From Macrostomum hystrix (taxonomy: Eukaryota > Platyhelminthes > Macrostomidae): DNA of 64,000 bases. The stretch is taken from positions 12,797,001 to 12,861,000 of the forward strand of contig CATNEN010000007.1 in assembly GCA_950097015.1 (NCBI GenBank), given 5' to 3'. This document shows positions 12,801-25,447 of this stretch, one piece after another. Position 1 is the first letter of the stretch. Each line of letters opens with the position of its first letter. Position numbers and translations under genes: made by a program. Under the pieces are notes generated by a model that ran no database searches, was not told where the DNA came from, and saw only the letters and a program-made list of their open reading frames with translations.

Positions 12801-14910
12801 CGCATCCTCAATTCTCGCATCCTCAATTCTCGCATCTTCAATTCTCGCATCTTTAATTCTCATCTCCTCAATTCTCGCATCTTCAATTATCACATCCTCA
12901 ATTCTCATCTCCTCAATTCTCGCATCCTCAATTATCACATCCTCAATTCTCATCTCCTCAATCCTCGCATCCTCAATTCTCGCATCTTCAATTCTCGCAT
13001 CTTCAATTCTCGCATCCTCAATTCTCGCATCCTCAATTCTCGCATCCTCAATTCTCGCATCCTCAATTCTCGCATCTTCAATTCTCGCATCTTCAATTCT
13101 CGCATCCTCAATTCTCGCATCCTCAATTCTCGCATCCTCAATTCTCGCATCCTCAATTCTCGCATCTTCAATTCTCGCATCCTCAATTCTCGCATCCTCA
13201 ATTCTCGCATCCTCAATTCTCGCATCTTCAATTCTCGCATCTTCAATTCTCATCTCCTCAATTCTCGCATCTTCAATTATCACATCCTCAATTCTCATCT
13301 CCTCAATTCTCGCATCCTCAATTATCACATCCTCAATTCTCATCTCCTCAATCCTCGCATCCTCAATTCTCGCATCTTCAATTCTCGCATCTTCAATTCT
13401 CGCATCCTCAATTCTCGCATCCTCAATTCTCGCATCCTCAATTCTCGCATCCTCAATTCTCGCATCCTCAATTCTCGCATCCTCAATTCTCGCATCCTCA
13501 ATTCTCGCATCCTCAATTCTCGCATCTTCAATTCTCGCATCCTCAATTCTCGCATCCTCAATTCTCGCATCCTCAATTCTCGCATCCTCAATTCTCGCAT
13601 CTTCAATTCTCGCATCTTCAATTCTCATCTCCTCAATTCTCGCATCCTCAATTATCACATCCTCAATTCTCATATCCTAAATTCTCATATCCTCAATTCT
13701 CGCATCCTCAACCCTCACATCCTCAATTCTCATATCCTAAATTCTCATATCCTCAATTCTCATCTCCTCAATCCTCGCATCCTCAATTCTCGCATCTTCA
13801 ATTCTCGCATCCTCAATTCTCGCATCTTCAATTATCACATCCTCAATTCTCATCTCCTCAATTCTCGCATCCTCAATTATCACATCCTCAATTCTCATAT
13901 CCTAAATTCTCATATCCTCAATTCTCGCATCCTCAATTATCACATCCTCAATTATCACATCCTCAATTCTCACATCCTCAATTCTCATCTCCTCAATCCT
14001 CGCATCCTCAATTCTCGCATCTTCAATTCTCGCATCCTCAATTCTCGCATCTTCAATTCTCACATCCTCAATTCTCATCTCCTCAATTCTCATCTCCTCA
14101 ATTCTCGCATCTTCAATTCTCACATCCTCAATTCTCGCATCCTCAATTCTCACATCCTCAATTCTCACATCCTCAATTCTCGCATCCTCAATTATCACAT
14201 CCTCAATTCTCATATCCTAAATTCTCATATCCTCAATTCTCATATCCTCAACCCTCACATCCTCAATTCTCATCTCCTCAATCCTCGCATCCTCAATTCT
14301 CGCATCTTCAATTCTCGCATCCTCAATTCTCGCATCTTCAATTCTCGCATCCTCAATTATTACATCCTCAATCCTAACATCCTCAATTCACATATCCTCA
14401 ATTCTCATATCCTCAATCCTCACATCCTCAATTCTCACATCCTCAATTCTCGCATCCTCAATTCTCGCATCTTCAATTCTCACATCCTCAATCCTCACAT
14501 CCTCAATTCTCATATCCTAAATTCTCATATCCTCAATTCTCACATCCTCAATTCTCACATCCTCAATTCTCACATCCTCAATTCTCGCATCCTCAATTCT
14601 CGCATCTTCAATTCTCGCATCCTCAATTCTCGCATCTTCAATTCTCGCATCCTCAATTCTCATCTCCTCAATTCTCGCATCTTCAATTCTCGCATCCTCA
14701 ATTATCACATCCTCAATTCTCATATCCTAAATTCTCATATCCTCAATTCTCATATCCTCAACCCTCACATCCTCAATTCTCATCTCCTCAATTCTCGCAT
14801 CCTCAATTCTCGCATCTTCAATTCTCGCATCCTCAATTATTACATCCTCAATCCTAACATCCTCAATTCACATATCCTCAATTCTCATATCCTCAATCCT
14901 CACATCCTCA
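9841..14910. repeat. Higher-order duplication, 2,580-bp offset, first pair
   Basis: Sequence 9841-about 12330 recurs at 12421-about 14910 with an exact 2,580-bp offset (172 units of 15 bp). I noticed one substitution: CACATC at about 12093 against CGCATC at about 14673. The flanks on both sides diverge, which marks the duplication ends. Confidence 0.85.
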
Positions 14911-17900
14911 ATTCTCACATCCTCAATTCTCGCATCCTCAATTCTCGCATCTTCAATTCTCACATCCTCAATCCTCACATCCTCAATTCTCGCATCCTCA
15001 ATTCTCACATCCTCAATTCTCACGTCTTCAATTCTCGCATCCTCAATTCTCATCTCCTCAATCCTCAGATCTTCAATTCTCGCATCCTCAATTATCACAT
15101 CCTCAATTCTCGCATCCTCAATTATCACATCCTCAATTCTCATATCCTCAATTCTCACATCCTCAATTCTCGCATCCTCAATTCTCACGTCTTCAATTCT
15201 CGCATCCTCAATTATCGCATCTTCAATTCTCGCATCCTCAATTCTCACGTCTTCAATTCTCGCATCTTCAATTCTCGCATCCTCAATTCTCATCTCCTCA
15301 ATCCTCAGATCTTCAATTCTCGCATCCTCAATTATCACATCCTCAATTCTCGCATCCTCAATTATCACATCCTCAATTCTCATATCCTCAATTCTCACAT
15401 CCTCAATTCTCGCATCCTCAATTCTCACGTCTTCAATTCTCGCATCCTCAATTCTCGCATCTTCAATTCTCGCATCCTCAATTATTACATCCTCAATCCT
15501 CACATCCTCAATTCACATATCCTCAATTCTCACATCCTCAATTCTCGCATCCTCAATTCTCACGTCTTCAATTCTCGCATCCTCAATCCTCACATCCTCA
15601 ATTCTCACATCCTCAATTCTCGCATCCTCAATTCTCATCTCCTCAATTCTCGCATCTTCAATTCTCGCATCCTCAATTATCACATCCTCAATTCTCATAT
15701 CCTCAATTCTCACATCCTCAATTCTCGCATCCTCAATTCTCACGTCTTCAATTCTTGCATCCTCAATTCTCACATCCTCAATTCTCACATCCTCAATTCT
15801 CACATCCTCAATTCTCGCATCCTCAATTCTCGCATCTTCAATTCTCACATCCTCAATTCTCGCATCCTCAATTCTCGCATCTTCAATTCTCACATCCTCA
15901 ATTCTCATCTCCTCAATTCTCATCTCCTCAATTCTCATCTCCTCAATTCTCGCATCTTCAATTCTCGCATCCTCAATTATCACATCCTCAATCCTCACAT
16001 CCTCAATTCTCACATCCTCAATTCTCGCATCCTCAATTCTCACATCCTCAATTCTCACGTCTTCAATTCTCGCATCTTCAATTCTCACATCCTCAATTCT
16101 CACATCCTCAATTCTCACATCCTCAATTCTCACATCCTCAATCCTCACATCCTCAATTCTCGCATCCTCAATTCTCACATCCTCAATTCTCACATCCTCA
16201 ATTCTCACATCCTCAATTCTCGCATCCTCAATTCTCGCATCCTCAATTCTCACATCCTCAATTCTCGCATCCTCAATTCTCACATCCTCAATTCTCACAT
16301 CCTCAATTCTCACATCCTCAATTCTCACATCCTCAATTCTCACGTCTTCAATTCTCGCATCTTCAATTCTCACATCCTCAATTCTCACATCCTCAATTCT
16401 CACATCCTCAATTCTCATATCCTCAATTCTCATATCCTCAACCCTCACATCCTCAGTTCTCACATCTTCAATTCTCACATCCTCAGTTCTCACATCCTCA
16501 ATTCTCGCATCTTCAATTCTCGCATCCTCAATTCTCACATCCTCAATTCTCACATCCTCAATTCTCATCTCCTCAATCCTCGCATCCTCAATTCTCGCAT
16601 CTTCAATTCTCGCATCCTCAATTCTCGCATCTTCAATTCTCACATCCTCAATTCTCATCTCCTCAATTCTCATCTCCTCAATTCTCGCATCTTCAATTCT
16701 CACATCCTCAATTCTCGCATCCTCAATTCTCACATCCTCAATTCTCACATCCTCAATTCTCGCATCCTCAATTATCACATCCTCAATTCTCATATCCTAA
16801 ATTCTCATATCCTCAATTCTCATATCCTCAACCCTCACATCCTCAATTCTCATCTCCTCAATCCTCGCATCCTCAATTCTCGCATCTTCAATTCTCGCAT
16901 CCTCAATTCTCGCATCTTCAATTCTCGCATCCTCAATTATTACATCCTCAATCCTAACATCCTCAATTCACATATCCTCAATTCTCATATCCTCAATCCT
17001 CACATCCTCAATTCTCACATCCTCAATTCTCGCATCCTCAATTCTCGCATCTTCAATTCTCACATCCTCAATCCTCACATCCTCAATTCTCATATCCTAA
17101 ATTCTCATATCCTCAATTCTCACATCCTCAATTCTCACATCCTCAATTCTCACATCCTCAATTCTCGCATCCTCAATTCTCGCATCTTCAATTCTCGCAT
17201 CCTCAATTCTCGCATCTTCAATTCTCGCATCCTCAATTCTCATCTCCTCAATTCTCGCATCTTCAATTCTCGCATCCTCAATTATCACATCCTCAATTCT
17301 CATATCCTAAATTCTCATATCCTCAATTCTCATATCCTCAACCCTCACATCCTCAATTCTCATCTCCTCAATTCTCGCATCCTCAATTCTCGCATCTTCA
17401 ATTCTCGCATCCTCAATTATTACATCCTCAATCCTAACATCCTCAATTCACATATCCTCAATTCTCATATCCTCAATCCTCACATCCTCAATTCTCACAT
17501 CCTCAATTCTCGCATCCTCAATTCTCGCATCTTCAATTCTCACATCCTCAATCCTCACATCCTCAATTCTCGCATCCTCAATTCTCACATCCTCAATTCT
17601 CACGTCTTCAATTCTCGCATCCTCAATTCTCATCTCCTCAATCCTCAGATCTTCAATTCTCGCATCCTCAATTATCACATCCTCAATTCTCGCATCCTCA
17701 ATTATCACATCCTCAATTCTCATATCCTCAATTCTCACATCCTCAATTCTCGCATCCTCAATTCTCACGTCTTCAATTCTCGCATCCTCAATTATCGCAT
17801 CTTCAATTCTCGCATCCTCAATTCTCACGTCTTCAATTCTCGCATCTTCAATTCTCGCATCCTCAATTCTCATCTCCTCAATCCTCAGATCTTCAATTCT

Positions 17901-19140
17901 CGCATCCTCAATTATCACATCCTCAATTCTCGCATCCTCAATTATCACATCCTCAATTCTCATATCCTCAATTCTCACATCCTCAATTCTCGCATCCTCA
18001 ATTCTCACGTCTTCAATTCTCGCATCCTCAATTCTCGCATCTTCAATTCTCGCATCCTCAATTATTACATCCTCAATCCTCACATCCTCAATTCACATAT
18101 CCTCAATTCTCACATCCTCAATTCTCGCATCCTCAATTCTCACGTCTTCAATTCTCGCATCCTCAATCCTCACATCCTCAATTCTCACATCCTCAATTCT
18201 CGCATCCTCAATTCTCATCTCCTCAATTCTCGCATCTTCAATTCTCGCATCCTCAATTATCACATCCTCAATTCTCATATCCTCAATTCTCACATCCTCA
18301 ATTCTCGCATCCTCAATTCTCACGTCTTCAATTCTTGCATCCTCAATTCTCACATCCTCAATTCTCACATCCTCAATTCTCACATCCTCAATTCTCGCAT
18401 CCTCAATTCTCGCATCTTCAATTCTCACATCCTCAATTCTCGCATCCTCAATTCTCGCATCTTCAATTCTCACATCCTCAATTCTCATCTCCTCAATTCT
18501 CATCTCCTCAATTCTCATCTCCTCAATTCTCGCATCTTCAATTCTCGCATCCTCAATTATCACATCCTCAATCCTCACATCCTCAATTCTCACATCCTCA
18601 ATTCTCGCATCCTCAATTCTCACATCCTCAATTCTCACGTCTTCAATTCTCGCATCTTCAATTCTCACATCCTCAATTCTCACATCCTCAATTCTCACAT
18701 CCTCAATTCTCACATCCTCAATCCTCACATCCTCAATTCTCGCATCCTCAATTCTCACATCCTCAATTCTCACATCCTCAATTCTCACATCCTCAATTCT
18801 CGCATCCTCAATTCTCGCATCCTCAATTCTCACATCCTCAATTCTCGCATCCTCAATTCTCACATCCTCAATTCTCACATCCTCAATTCTCACATCCTCA
18901 ATTCTCACATCCTCAATTCTCACGTCTTCAATTCTCGCATCTTCAATTCTCACATCCTCAATTCTCACATCCTCAATTCTCACATCCTCAATTCTCATAT
19001 CCTCAATTCTCATATCCTCAACCCTCACATCCTCAGTTCTCACATCTTCAATTCTCACATCCTCAGTTCTCACATCCTCAATTCTCGCATCTTCAATTCT
19101 CGCATCCTCAATTCTCACATCCTCAATTCTCACATCCTCA
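13960..19140. repeat. Higher-order duplication, 2,580-bp offset, second pair
   Basis: Sequence about 13960-16560 recurs at about 16540-19140, again offset by exactly 2,580 bp and apparently identical in the lines compared. The segment 13960-14910 also belongs to the first pair, so it exists three times (11380, 13960, 16540). Confidence 0.85.
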
Positions 19141-19163
19141 ATTCTCACATCCTCAATTCTCAC

Positions 19164-21299
19164 ATCTTAAATTTTAATATTTTTTTATATCCTGAATTTT
19201 AATATTCACAATTTTCATTTTCTCGATTCTGATAGCCAGAAAAGTGGGAAAAAGTCCAGGTTTTGAGAAATACCGGGAATATGAGTCAGGGAATAAAATT
19301 GGAGCGAAACACCGACCCATTTATTAATTTATCCTCAAACTGCTGATGATGGCTAAGCTTCATGTAGAAAAGTCTATTGCATATTTCTAGACCCTAGGGG
19401 CCTAGGGCCTAGAGGTCTGGGCCATTGGTCTCATGGAGCTTAGGCATAAGTGACTGTCCAGACAAATGCTAGCTGCATGGAACCAGCTAGTACTTTCAAG
19501 CTATTGAGAGGCTCAAACAGGCCTCGGAGGAACAAAGACCTCAGTCTGCGCAGGCCAGCGCATGCGTGGGAGGCAGCTCCAGGGGATCATAAATCTGAAG
19601 GCCCTGCGGCTTTGTTTCGCTGGCTTCCCTAGGGGATCTGTGGGCATGCGGGGAGCGGGAGATGCCGGTGCCGATAACCAGGGCCAGCTCCCGCCTGTGG
19701 GAGGACAAAGACTGCCGAGAGGTAGCAGACGGAGTGACCTCGTTGCCGAGCCAAGGAACTCTAGATCTAGAAACCTAGGTCCGGATTTTTAGTAGGTTCT
19801 AAGGTCTAGAATTCGAATGAGAGGATTCAGAACTAGCATGACCATATTCTGTGTCGGATGGGAAGATTCAGAACTAGCATTATTCTGTGTCGGATGGGAA
19901 GATTCAGAACTAGCATTATTCTGTGTCGGATGGGAAGATTCAGAACTGGCATGACTGTCGGATGATAAATTTCAGAGGCTTGGCTATTACTATTGGGAAA
20001 TCAGGGATAGCTAAATTTAAAGAAGCAGATCAGGCCACTCTGAAACCTGCTGCCCATATTGAAAAGGCTGAGCACCTTGAGTCCGGGGCGGTCTTGAATG
20101 CTCGAAATTCTCAGCAGCCGCTGATTAAAAAGCTGCCCGGCCGCCGACTCCCTGCGGGTTCCCGAGAACTGGGCCATTGAAAATCCCACTTGCCACTCAC
20201 CAGCCGATCCCACTCCTCGAACTTCCCACCCGTGCGTGTCTGTTTCTTCCCAAAGCTCGCGATTCCCCTACTGCAGTTCCGCAGTTCTCAGGACATTAAA
20301 GCGTCAAACTCGTGGGAAACCCGACCCGGCCAGCCCATGGGAGCGGGGTCGGGGGGTGGGCGCGCCAAGCCGTGGCAGCCAACGGCCGCGGCCCCCGAAA
20401 CTCGATATGAAGAGGGTACGCAGATGCGGAGGAGAGGCAGATAAGGGCCGCCAGCGCAGTGACATTGTGACAATTGCTTCTCCAGTACCGACACTGAGGC
20501 AAGGTGAGTTGGCCAGAATGCCGCAACTTGGCCAAGCGAATGGCAGCAGCGGTCAGCCCAGCCGCCAAGTCCAAAGCCCAGTTTGCTGAGCTGGTTCGAG
20601 GGTCGGCCAGAAAGGAGCTCGAGTGATCTGAGCTTGATCCTCCTTGGCTTTTTGGTCCCCTTCAACCAGTTGCTCAGACCGGGCAAAGCAGCAGCGGAGG
20701 CGGCTGGGCACTGAAACTCGCGCCCACTTTGAGCCTATTTTAACCTAACCCCAGAACTGCAAGCCACACTGCTTATTTACACCAAGGATACTACTAGCCA
20801 AAGCAGCTTTCAGTAGTAAGCAAGCACATCAGGCACGGAGCATCGGGAGGCCAGCAGCCAAGCTCACCATGGTCGCCCATTTCGTCGGTCGGTTCCACAA
20901 GTGATAGTCCGCCAGCGGCAGGCGATGGGGTCGGCGTCAGACTCCACTGATGGAAGCCACGAATGCTGCAGCAGCTGCAATGCCGGGAGATCTGAGAATG
21001 TAGCGACTCTTGGACTGGTCCAGGACCAGGTACTCAGCTTCATCAACTCTTAAGCTACAATGCACCGCGGTTCAGCATTTCTTTATTCTGCTTTAGTAAA
21101 TATCAGGTTTGCTGAACTTAACTAAGGCTTGCCTTGACAGTCTATGTACATCAAACTTATGCCACTGGTGTCCTTCGAGACTCTCCACTAAGCTGTGCAG
21201 ATGCCGGTTTGATAACACCAGGGGCATAAAATAAAGGAACTGCTAAATGAGCGACAGCGCGTCAGTAGCTGGGGATGTCAGGGACAAGAGTGTCGATGC
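19164..21299. other. Unique region with a short 33-bp repeat
   Basis: Decayed satellite edge, then unique sequence. About four copies of a 33-bp unit with GTGTCGGATGGGAAGATTCA lie at 19819-19950. A 39-codon coding-like stretch on the minus strand near 20950-21060 reads DEAEYLVLDQSKSRYILRSP but ends in a stop, has no start and no recognised family. No gene is called. Confidence 0.5.
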
Positions 21300-23035
21300 C
21301 AGGAGAGCCAGTGGCAGTGGAGTGAATGACAGGAGAGCCAGTGGCAGTGGAGTGAATGACAGGAGAGCCAGTGGCAGTGGAGCGAATGACAGGAGAGCCA
21401 GTGGCAGTGGAGCGAATGACAGGAGAGCCAGTGGCAGTGGAGTGAATGACAGGAGAGCCAGTGGCAGTGGAGTGAATGATAGGAGAGCCAGTGGCAGTGG
21501 AGCGAATGACAGGAGAGCCAGTGGCAGTGGAGCGAATGACAGGAGAGCCAGTGGCAGTGGAGTGAATGACAGGAGAGCCAGTGGCAGTGGAGTGAATGAC
21601 AGGAGAGCCAGTGGCAGTGGAGTGAATGACAGGAGAGCCAGTGGCAGTGGAGCGAATGACAGGAGAGCCAGTGGCAGTGGAGTGAATGACGGAGAGCCAG
21701 TGGCAGTGGAGTGAATGACAGGAGAGCCAGTGGCAGTGGAGTGAATGACGGAGAGCCAGTGGCAGTGGAGTGAATGACAGGAGAGCCAGTGGTAGTGGAG
21801 TGAATGACGGAGAGCCAGTGGCAGTGGAGTGAATGACAGGAGAGCCAGTGGTAGTGGAGTGAATGACGGAGAGCCAGTGGCAGTGGAGTGAATGACAGGA
21901 GAGCCAGTGGCAGTGGAGTGAATGACGGAGAGCCAGTGGCAGTGGAGTGAATGACAGGAGAGCCAGTGGCAGTGGAGTGAATGACAGGAGAGCCAGTGGC
22001 AGTGGAGTGAATGACGGAGAGCCAGTGGCAGTGGAGTGAATGACAGGAGAGCCAGTGGCAGTGGAGTGAATGACGGAGAGCCAGTGGCAGTGGAGTGAAT
22101 GACAGGAGAGCCAGTGGTAGTGGAGTGAATGACGGAGAGCCAGTGGCAGTGGAGTGAATGACAGGAGAGCCAGTGGCAGTGGAGTGAATGACGGAGAGCC
22201 AGTGGCAGTGGAGTGAATGACAGGAGAGCCAGTGGCAGTGGAGCGAATGACAGGAGAGCCAGTGGCAGTGGAGTGAATGACGGAGAGCCAGTGGCAGTGG
22301 AGCGAATGACAGGAGAGCCAGTGGCAGTGGAGTGAATGACGGAGAGCCAGTGGCAGTGGAGTGAATGACAGGAGAGCCAGTGGCAGTGGAGCGAATGACA
22401 GGAGAGCCAGTGGCAGTGGAGTGAATGACGGAGAGCCAGTGGCAGTGGAGTGAATGACAGGAGAGCCAGTGGCAGTGGAGCGAATGACAGGAGAGCCAGT
22501 GGCAGTGGAGTGAATGACGGAGAGCCAGTGGCAGTGGAGCGAATGACAGGAGAGCCAGTGGCAGTGGAGTGAATGACGGAGAGCCAGTGGCAGTGGAGTG
22601 AATGACAGGAGAGCCAGTGGCAGTGGAGTGAATGACGGAGAGCCAGTGGCAGTGGAGTGAATGACAGGAGAGCCAGTGGCAGTGGAGTGAATGACGGAGA
22701 GCCAGTGGCAGTGGAGTGAATGACAGGAGAGCCAGTGGCAGTGGAGTGAATGACGGAGAGCCAGTGGCAGTGGAGTGAATGACAGGAGAGCCAGTGGCAG
22801 TGGAGTGAATGACGGAGAGCCAGTGGCAGTGGAGTGAATGACAGGAGAGCCAGTGGCAGTGGAGTGAATGACGGAGAGCCAGTGGCAGTGGAGCGAATGA
22901 CAGGAGAGCCAGTGGCAGTGGAGTGAATGACAGGAGAGCCAGTGGCAGTGGAGTGAATGACGGAGAGCCAGTGGCAGTGGAGTGAATGACGGAGAGCCAG
23001 TGGCAGTGGAGTGAATGACGGAGAGCCAGTGGCAG
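21300..23035. repeat. 30/29-bp minisatellite, about 58 copies
   Basis: Unit GAGAGCCAGTGGCAGTGGAG + TGAATGACAG. Early copies are uniformly 30 bp. Later ones frequently lack one A (29 bp, GACGGAG), often alternating with 30-bp copies. The frequent 1-bp deletions show it is not maintained as coding, although it stays open for hundreds of codons on the minus strand. Confidence 0.95.
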
Positions 23036-23867
23036 AGGAGAGAAAGTCGAAGGAAAATAGCAGGAGAGTCAGAGCTCGGGAAGTCAGTGGCAGGGGCAGG
23101 GGAGTCAGAGTGGCAGAGGATTTTTTGGCAGGAAGCGATCCAAGAAGCGCAGGGTGTCTAGCCTGTAGCGGCAGCTGAGTTACAGTCAAAGGCTTTCTAA
23201 GCGTAGCAAGCGGTGCCATTGTCGCAGAAAGTGAGGCGAGACAGTTGCGAGTTGGTGTTTACTGTCTACCAGACGCGCTGAGCACGGAAAGTGGGCTCCA
23301 TTAGTACTCTCGTATATTATTCTGCATCAGTAATATTGTCTATCAGAAACTCTGACCAAGTCAATGAGGTGACAGCAATAACTTGTGGGCTCGCAAATCA
23401 CATCAGGAAATCAGAAATCGAATATGGGTCTTCCATACGTTTTACAGAAATGGGTAAAATTCTCACACTACTCATAGTAGTAAGCTGCGTAAATCAGTCA
23501 TCAATACTAGCAAATTCAAATAGAAACATTAAAGCGTAGAACCCGGTTGCTATGACAAAGGAATGATAAAAAAGCGTGACGCGCGCGGAACATTTCTCGG
23601 TGAGGCTGGTTGAGGGCAGCCGGTGAATATGGCACGATCCGCTGGAATAACACTGTAATAATAAGGCTTCGGGTATCATGGCAACCGGTGTTCCGGTTGC
23701 TATGGACTCCAGCCCTTTAAATAAACAAAAAATTGGTTTTGCTATACATTGATTGTGAGGCTAAAACACCGACAGCATCCACAACATGCAGGGACTTGGG
23801 CTTGATACATCTGAGAGCTCACTCTTAACCCTGAGCTGTGAAATTAGACATTCACACGACAAAGGGT
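23036..23867. other. Unique region, no gene seen
   Basis: The first 150 bp contain decayed traces of the 30-bp unit. The rest is unique, moderately AT-rich, with short unconvincing frames only. Confidence 0.5.
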
Positions 23868-24470
23868 TACTGACATCTCAATCAGGAATTACTGACATCT
23901 CAACCAGGAATTACTGACATCTCAACCAGGAATTACTGACATCTCAACCAGGAATTACTGAAATCTCAAACAGAGATTACTGACATCTCAACCAGGAATT
24001 ACTGAAATCTCAAACAGAGATTACTGACATCTCAATCAGGAATTACTGACATCTCAAACAGAGATTACTGAAATCTCAACCAGGAATTACTGACATCTCA
24101 ACCAGAGATTACTGACATCTCAACCAGGAATTACTGACATCTCAACCAGAGATTACTGACATCTCAACCAGGAATTACTGACATCTCAAACAGGGATTAC
24201 TGACATCTCAACCAGGAATTACTGACATCTCAACCAGGAATTACTGACATCTCAACCAGGAATTACTGAAATCTCAACCAGAGATTACTGACATCTCAAC
24301 CAGGGGTTACTGACATCTCAACCAGGAATTACTGACATCTCAACCAGGAATTACTGAAATCTCAACCAGAGATTACTGACATCTCAACCAGGAATTACTG
24401 AAATCTCAACCAGGAATTACTGAAATCTCAACCAGAGATTACTGACATCTCAACCAGGGGTTACTGACAA
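23868..24470. repeat. 22-bp minisatellite
   Basis: About 27 copies of TTACTGACATCTCAACCAGG + AA. The main variants are GACATC/GAAATC and CCAGGAA/CAGAGA. Confidence 0.93.
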
Positions 24471-24563
24471 GGGAGCTGACATTTGCACCAGGGGTTACTG
24501 ACAAGGGAGCTGACATTTACACCAGGGGTTACTGACAAGGGAGCTGACATTTACACCAGGGGT
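24458..24563. repeat. 34-bp repeat, 3 copies
   Basis: Three copies of GGGGTTACTGACAAGGGAGC + TGACATTTACACCA. The first half resembles the adjoining 22-bp unit, so this looks like a secondary expansion of its edge. Confidence 0.85.
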
Positions 24564-24815
24564 TAGAGAAACCAGAATCTAAAGTGTTACAACATCAACA
24601 ACCACTGCACTCCAAACACTCTGTCACAGCATCACCTGGAAGTTGGGGCAGGCCATAAAAGAATCTCAGAAAAGAATTAAGTGAGTTTGGCGAATAAAAA
24701 AACTGCTCGACGCAATGGAACGGCAGGGTTGGCTCTACATAAAAAATCTAGCGAGTCTCCGCCCGCTAACGCCCCGCGCTGGGAAGCTGGAGGGGGGCTG
24801 AGCGATGGTCGAATG

Positions 24816-24824
24816 TATAAAAAG
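24816..24824 (+). promoter_or_regulatory. TATA-like element
   Basis: TATAAAAAG in otherwise unique sequence 24564-25010. No gene was recognised downstream, where a 48-bp array begins about 190 bp later. Confidence 0.2.
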
Positions 24825-25010
24825 GCCTATAATAGCGAATGCTGCAAAATCTATCACAATTGATTGAAGGCGGTAAAATTTGCAATTGGCTACGCTTAGT
24901 AACCGTTACAATGCGCACTGGGGCTACTGGAGCTGGAGCAGTGCGGCAGGTGGAAGTCATGCGAGGAGCTTTTCAGTCTGGAACGACTGACAGCGAGCGG
25001 CTGACGTGTC

Positions 25011-25447
25011 TGGGCGGCTGACATCCGAGCAGCTGGCAGCAATGTCTGCTTCACCCTCAGTGCGGCTGACATCCAAGCCGCTGGCAGCAATGTCTGCTTC
25101 ACCCTCAGTGCGGCTGACATCCAAGCAGCTGGCAGCAATGTCTGCTTCACCCTCAGTGCGGCTGACATCCAAGCCGCTGGCAGCAATGTCTGCTTCACCC
25201 TCAGTGCGGCTGACATCCAAGCCGCTGGCAGCAATGTCTGCTTCACCCTCAGTGCGGCTGACATCCAAGCAGCTGGCAGCAATGTCTGCTTCACCCTCAG
25301 TGCGGCTGACATCCAAGCAGCTGGCAGCAATGTCTGCTTCACCCTCAGTGCGGCTGACATCCAAGCAGCTGGCAGCAATGTCTGCTTCACCCTCAGTGCG
25401 GCTGACATCCAAGCAGCTGGCAGCAATGTCTGCTTCACCCTCAGTGC
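25011..25447. repeat. 48-bp minisatellite, about 9 copies
   Basis: Unit GGCAGCAATGTCTGCTTCAC + CCTCAGTGCGGCTGACATCCAAGCAGCT, with CCG/CAG variants. The period is 16 codons and it is open in several frames on both strands, but no start context or domain supports a protein. Confidence 0.95.

Larger units (their letters stand above)
8740..19163. repeat. 10.4-kb array of a 15-bp satellite (about 695 units)
   Basis: Consensus + strand unit ATTCTCGCATCCTCA. The main variants change CGCATC to CACATC, CATATC or CATCTC, and CCTCA to CTTCA. From 8821 to 19141 every unit stays in the same 15-bp register: I see no net indel. The + strand is almost free of G and the minus strand is purine-rich. The minus strand reads as an Arg-Ile-Glu-Asp-(Ala/Val/Met) pentapeptide repeat and the + strand as His-Pro-Gln-Phe-Ser. 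The minus frame is broken by 15 copies of a GAG-to-TAG change and 9 copies of an AGA-to-TGA change. The edges decay into AT-rich sequence at 19164-19230. Confidence 0.97.

Noticed and set aside
15755-16957. 400-codon His-Pro-Gln-Phe-Ser ORF on the + strand
   Set aside because: Opposite-strand reading of the same satellite; opposite frames cannot both be selected and there is no start context.
8740-19163. CRISPR array
   Set aside because: No spacers: units are contiguous 15-mers, and the context is eukaryotic.
21243-23219. 658-codon minus-strand ORF over the 30/29-bp array
   Set aside because: The repeated 1-bp deletions change the peptide phase along the array (several different repeat peptides appear), so it is not a conserved coding repeat.
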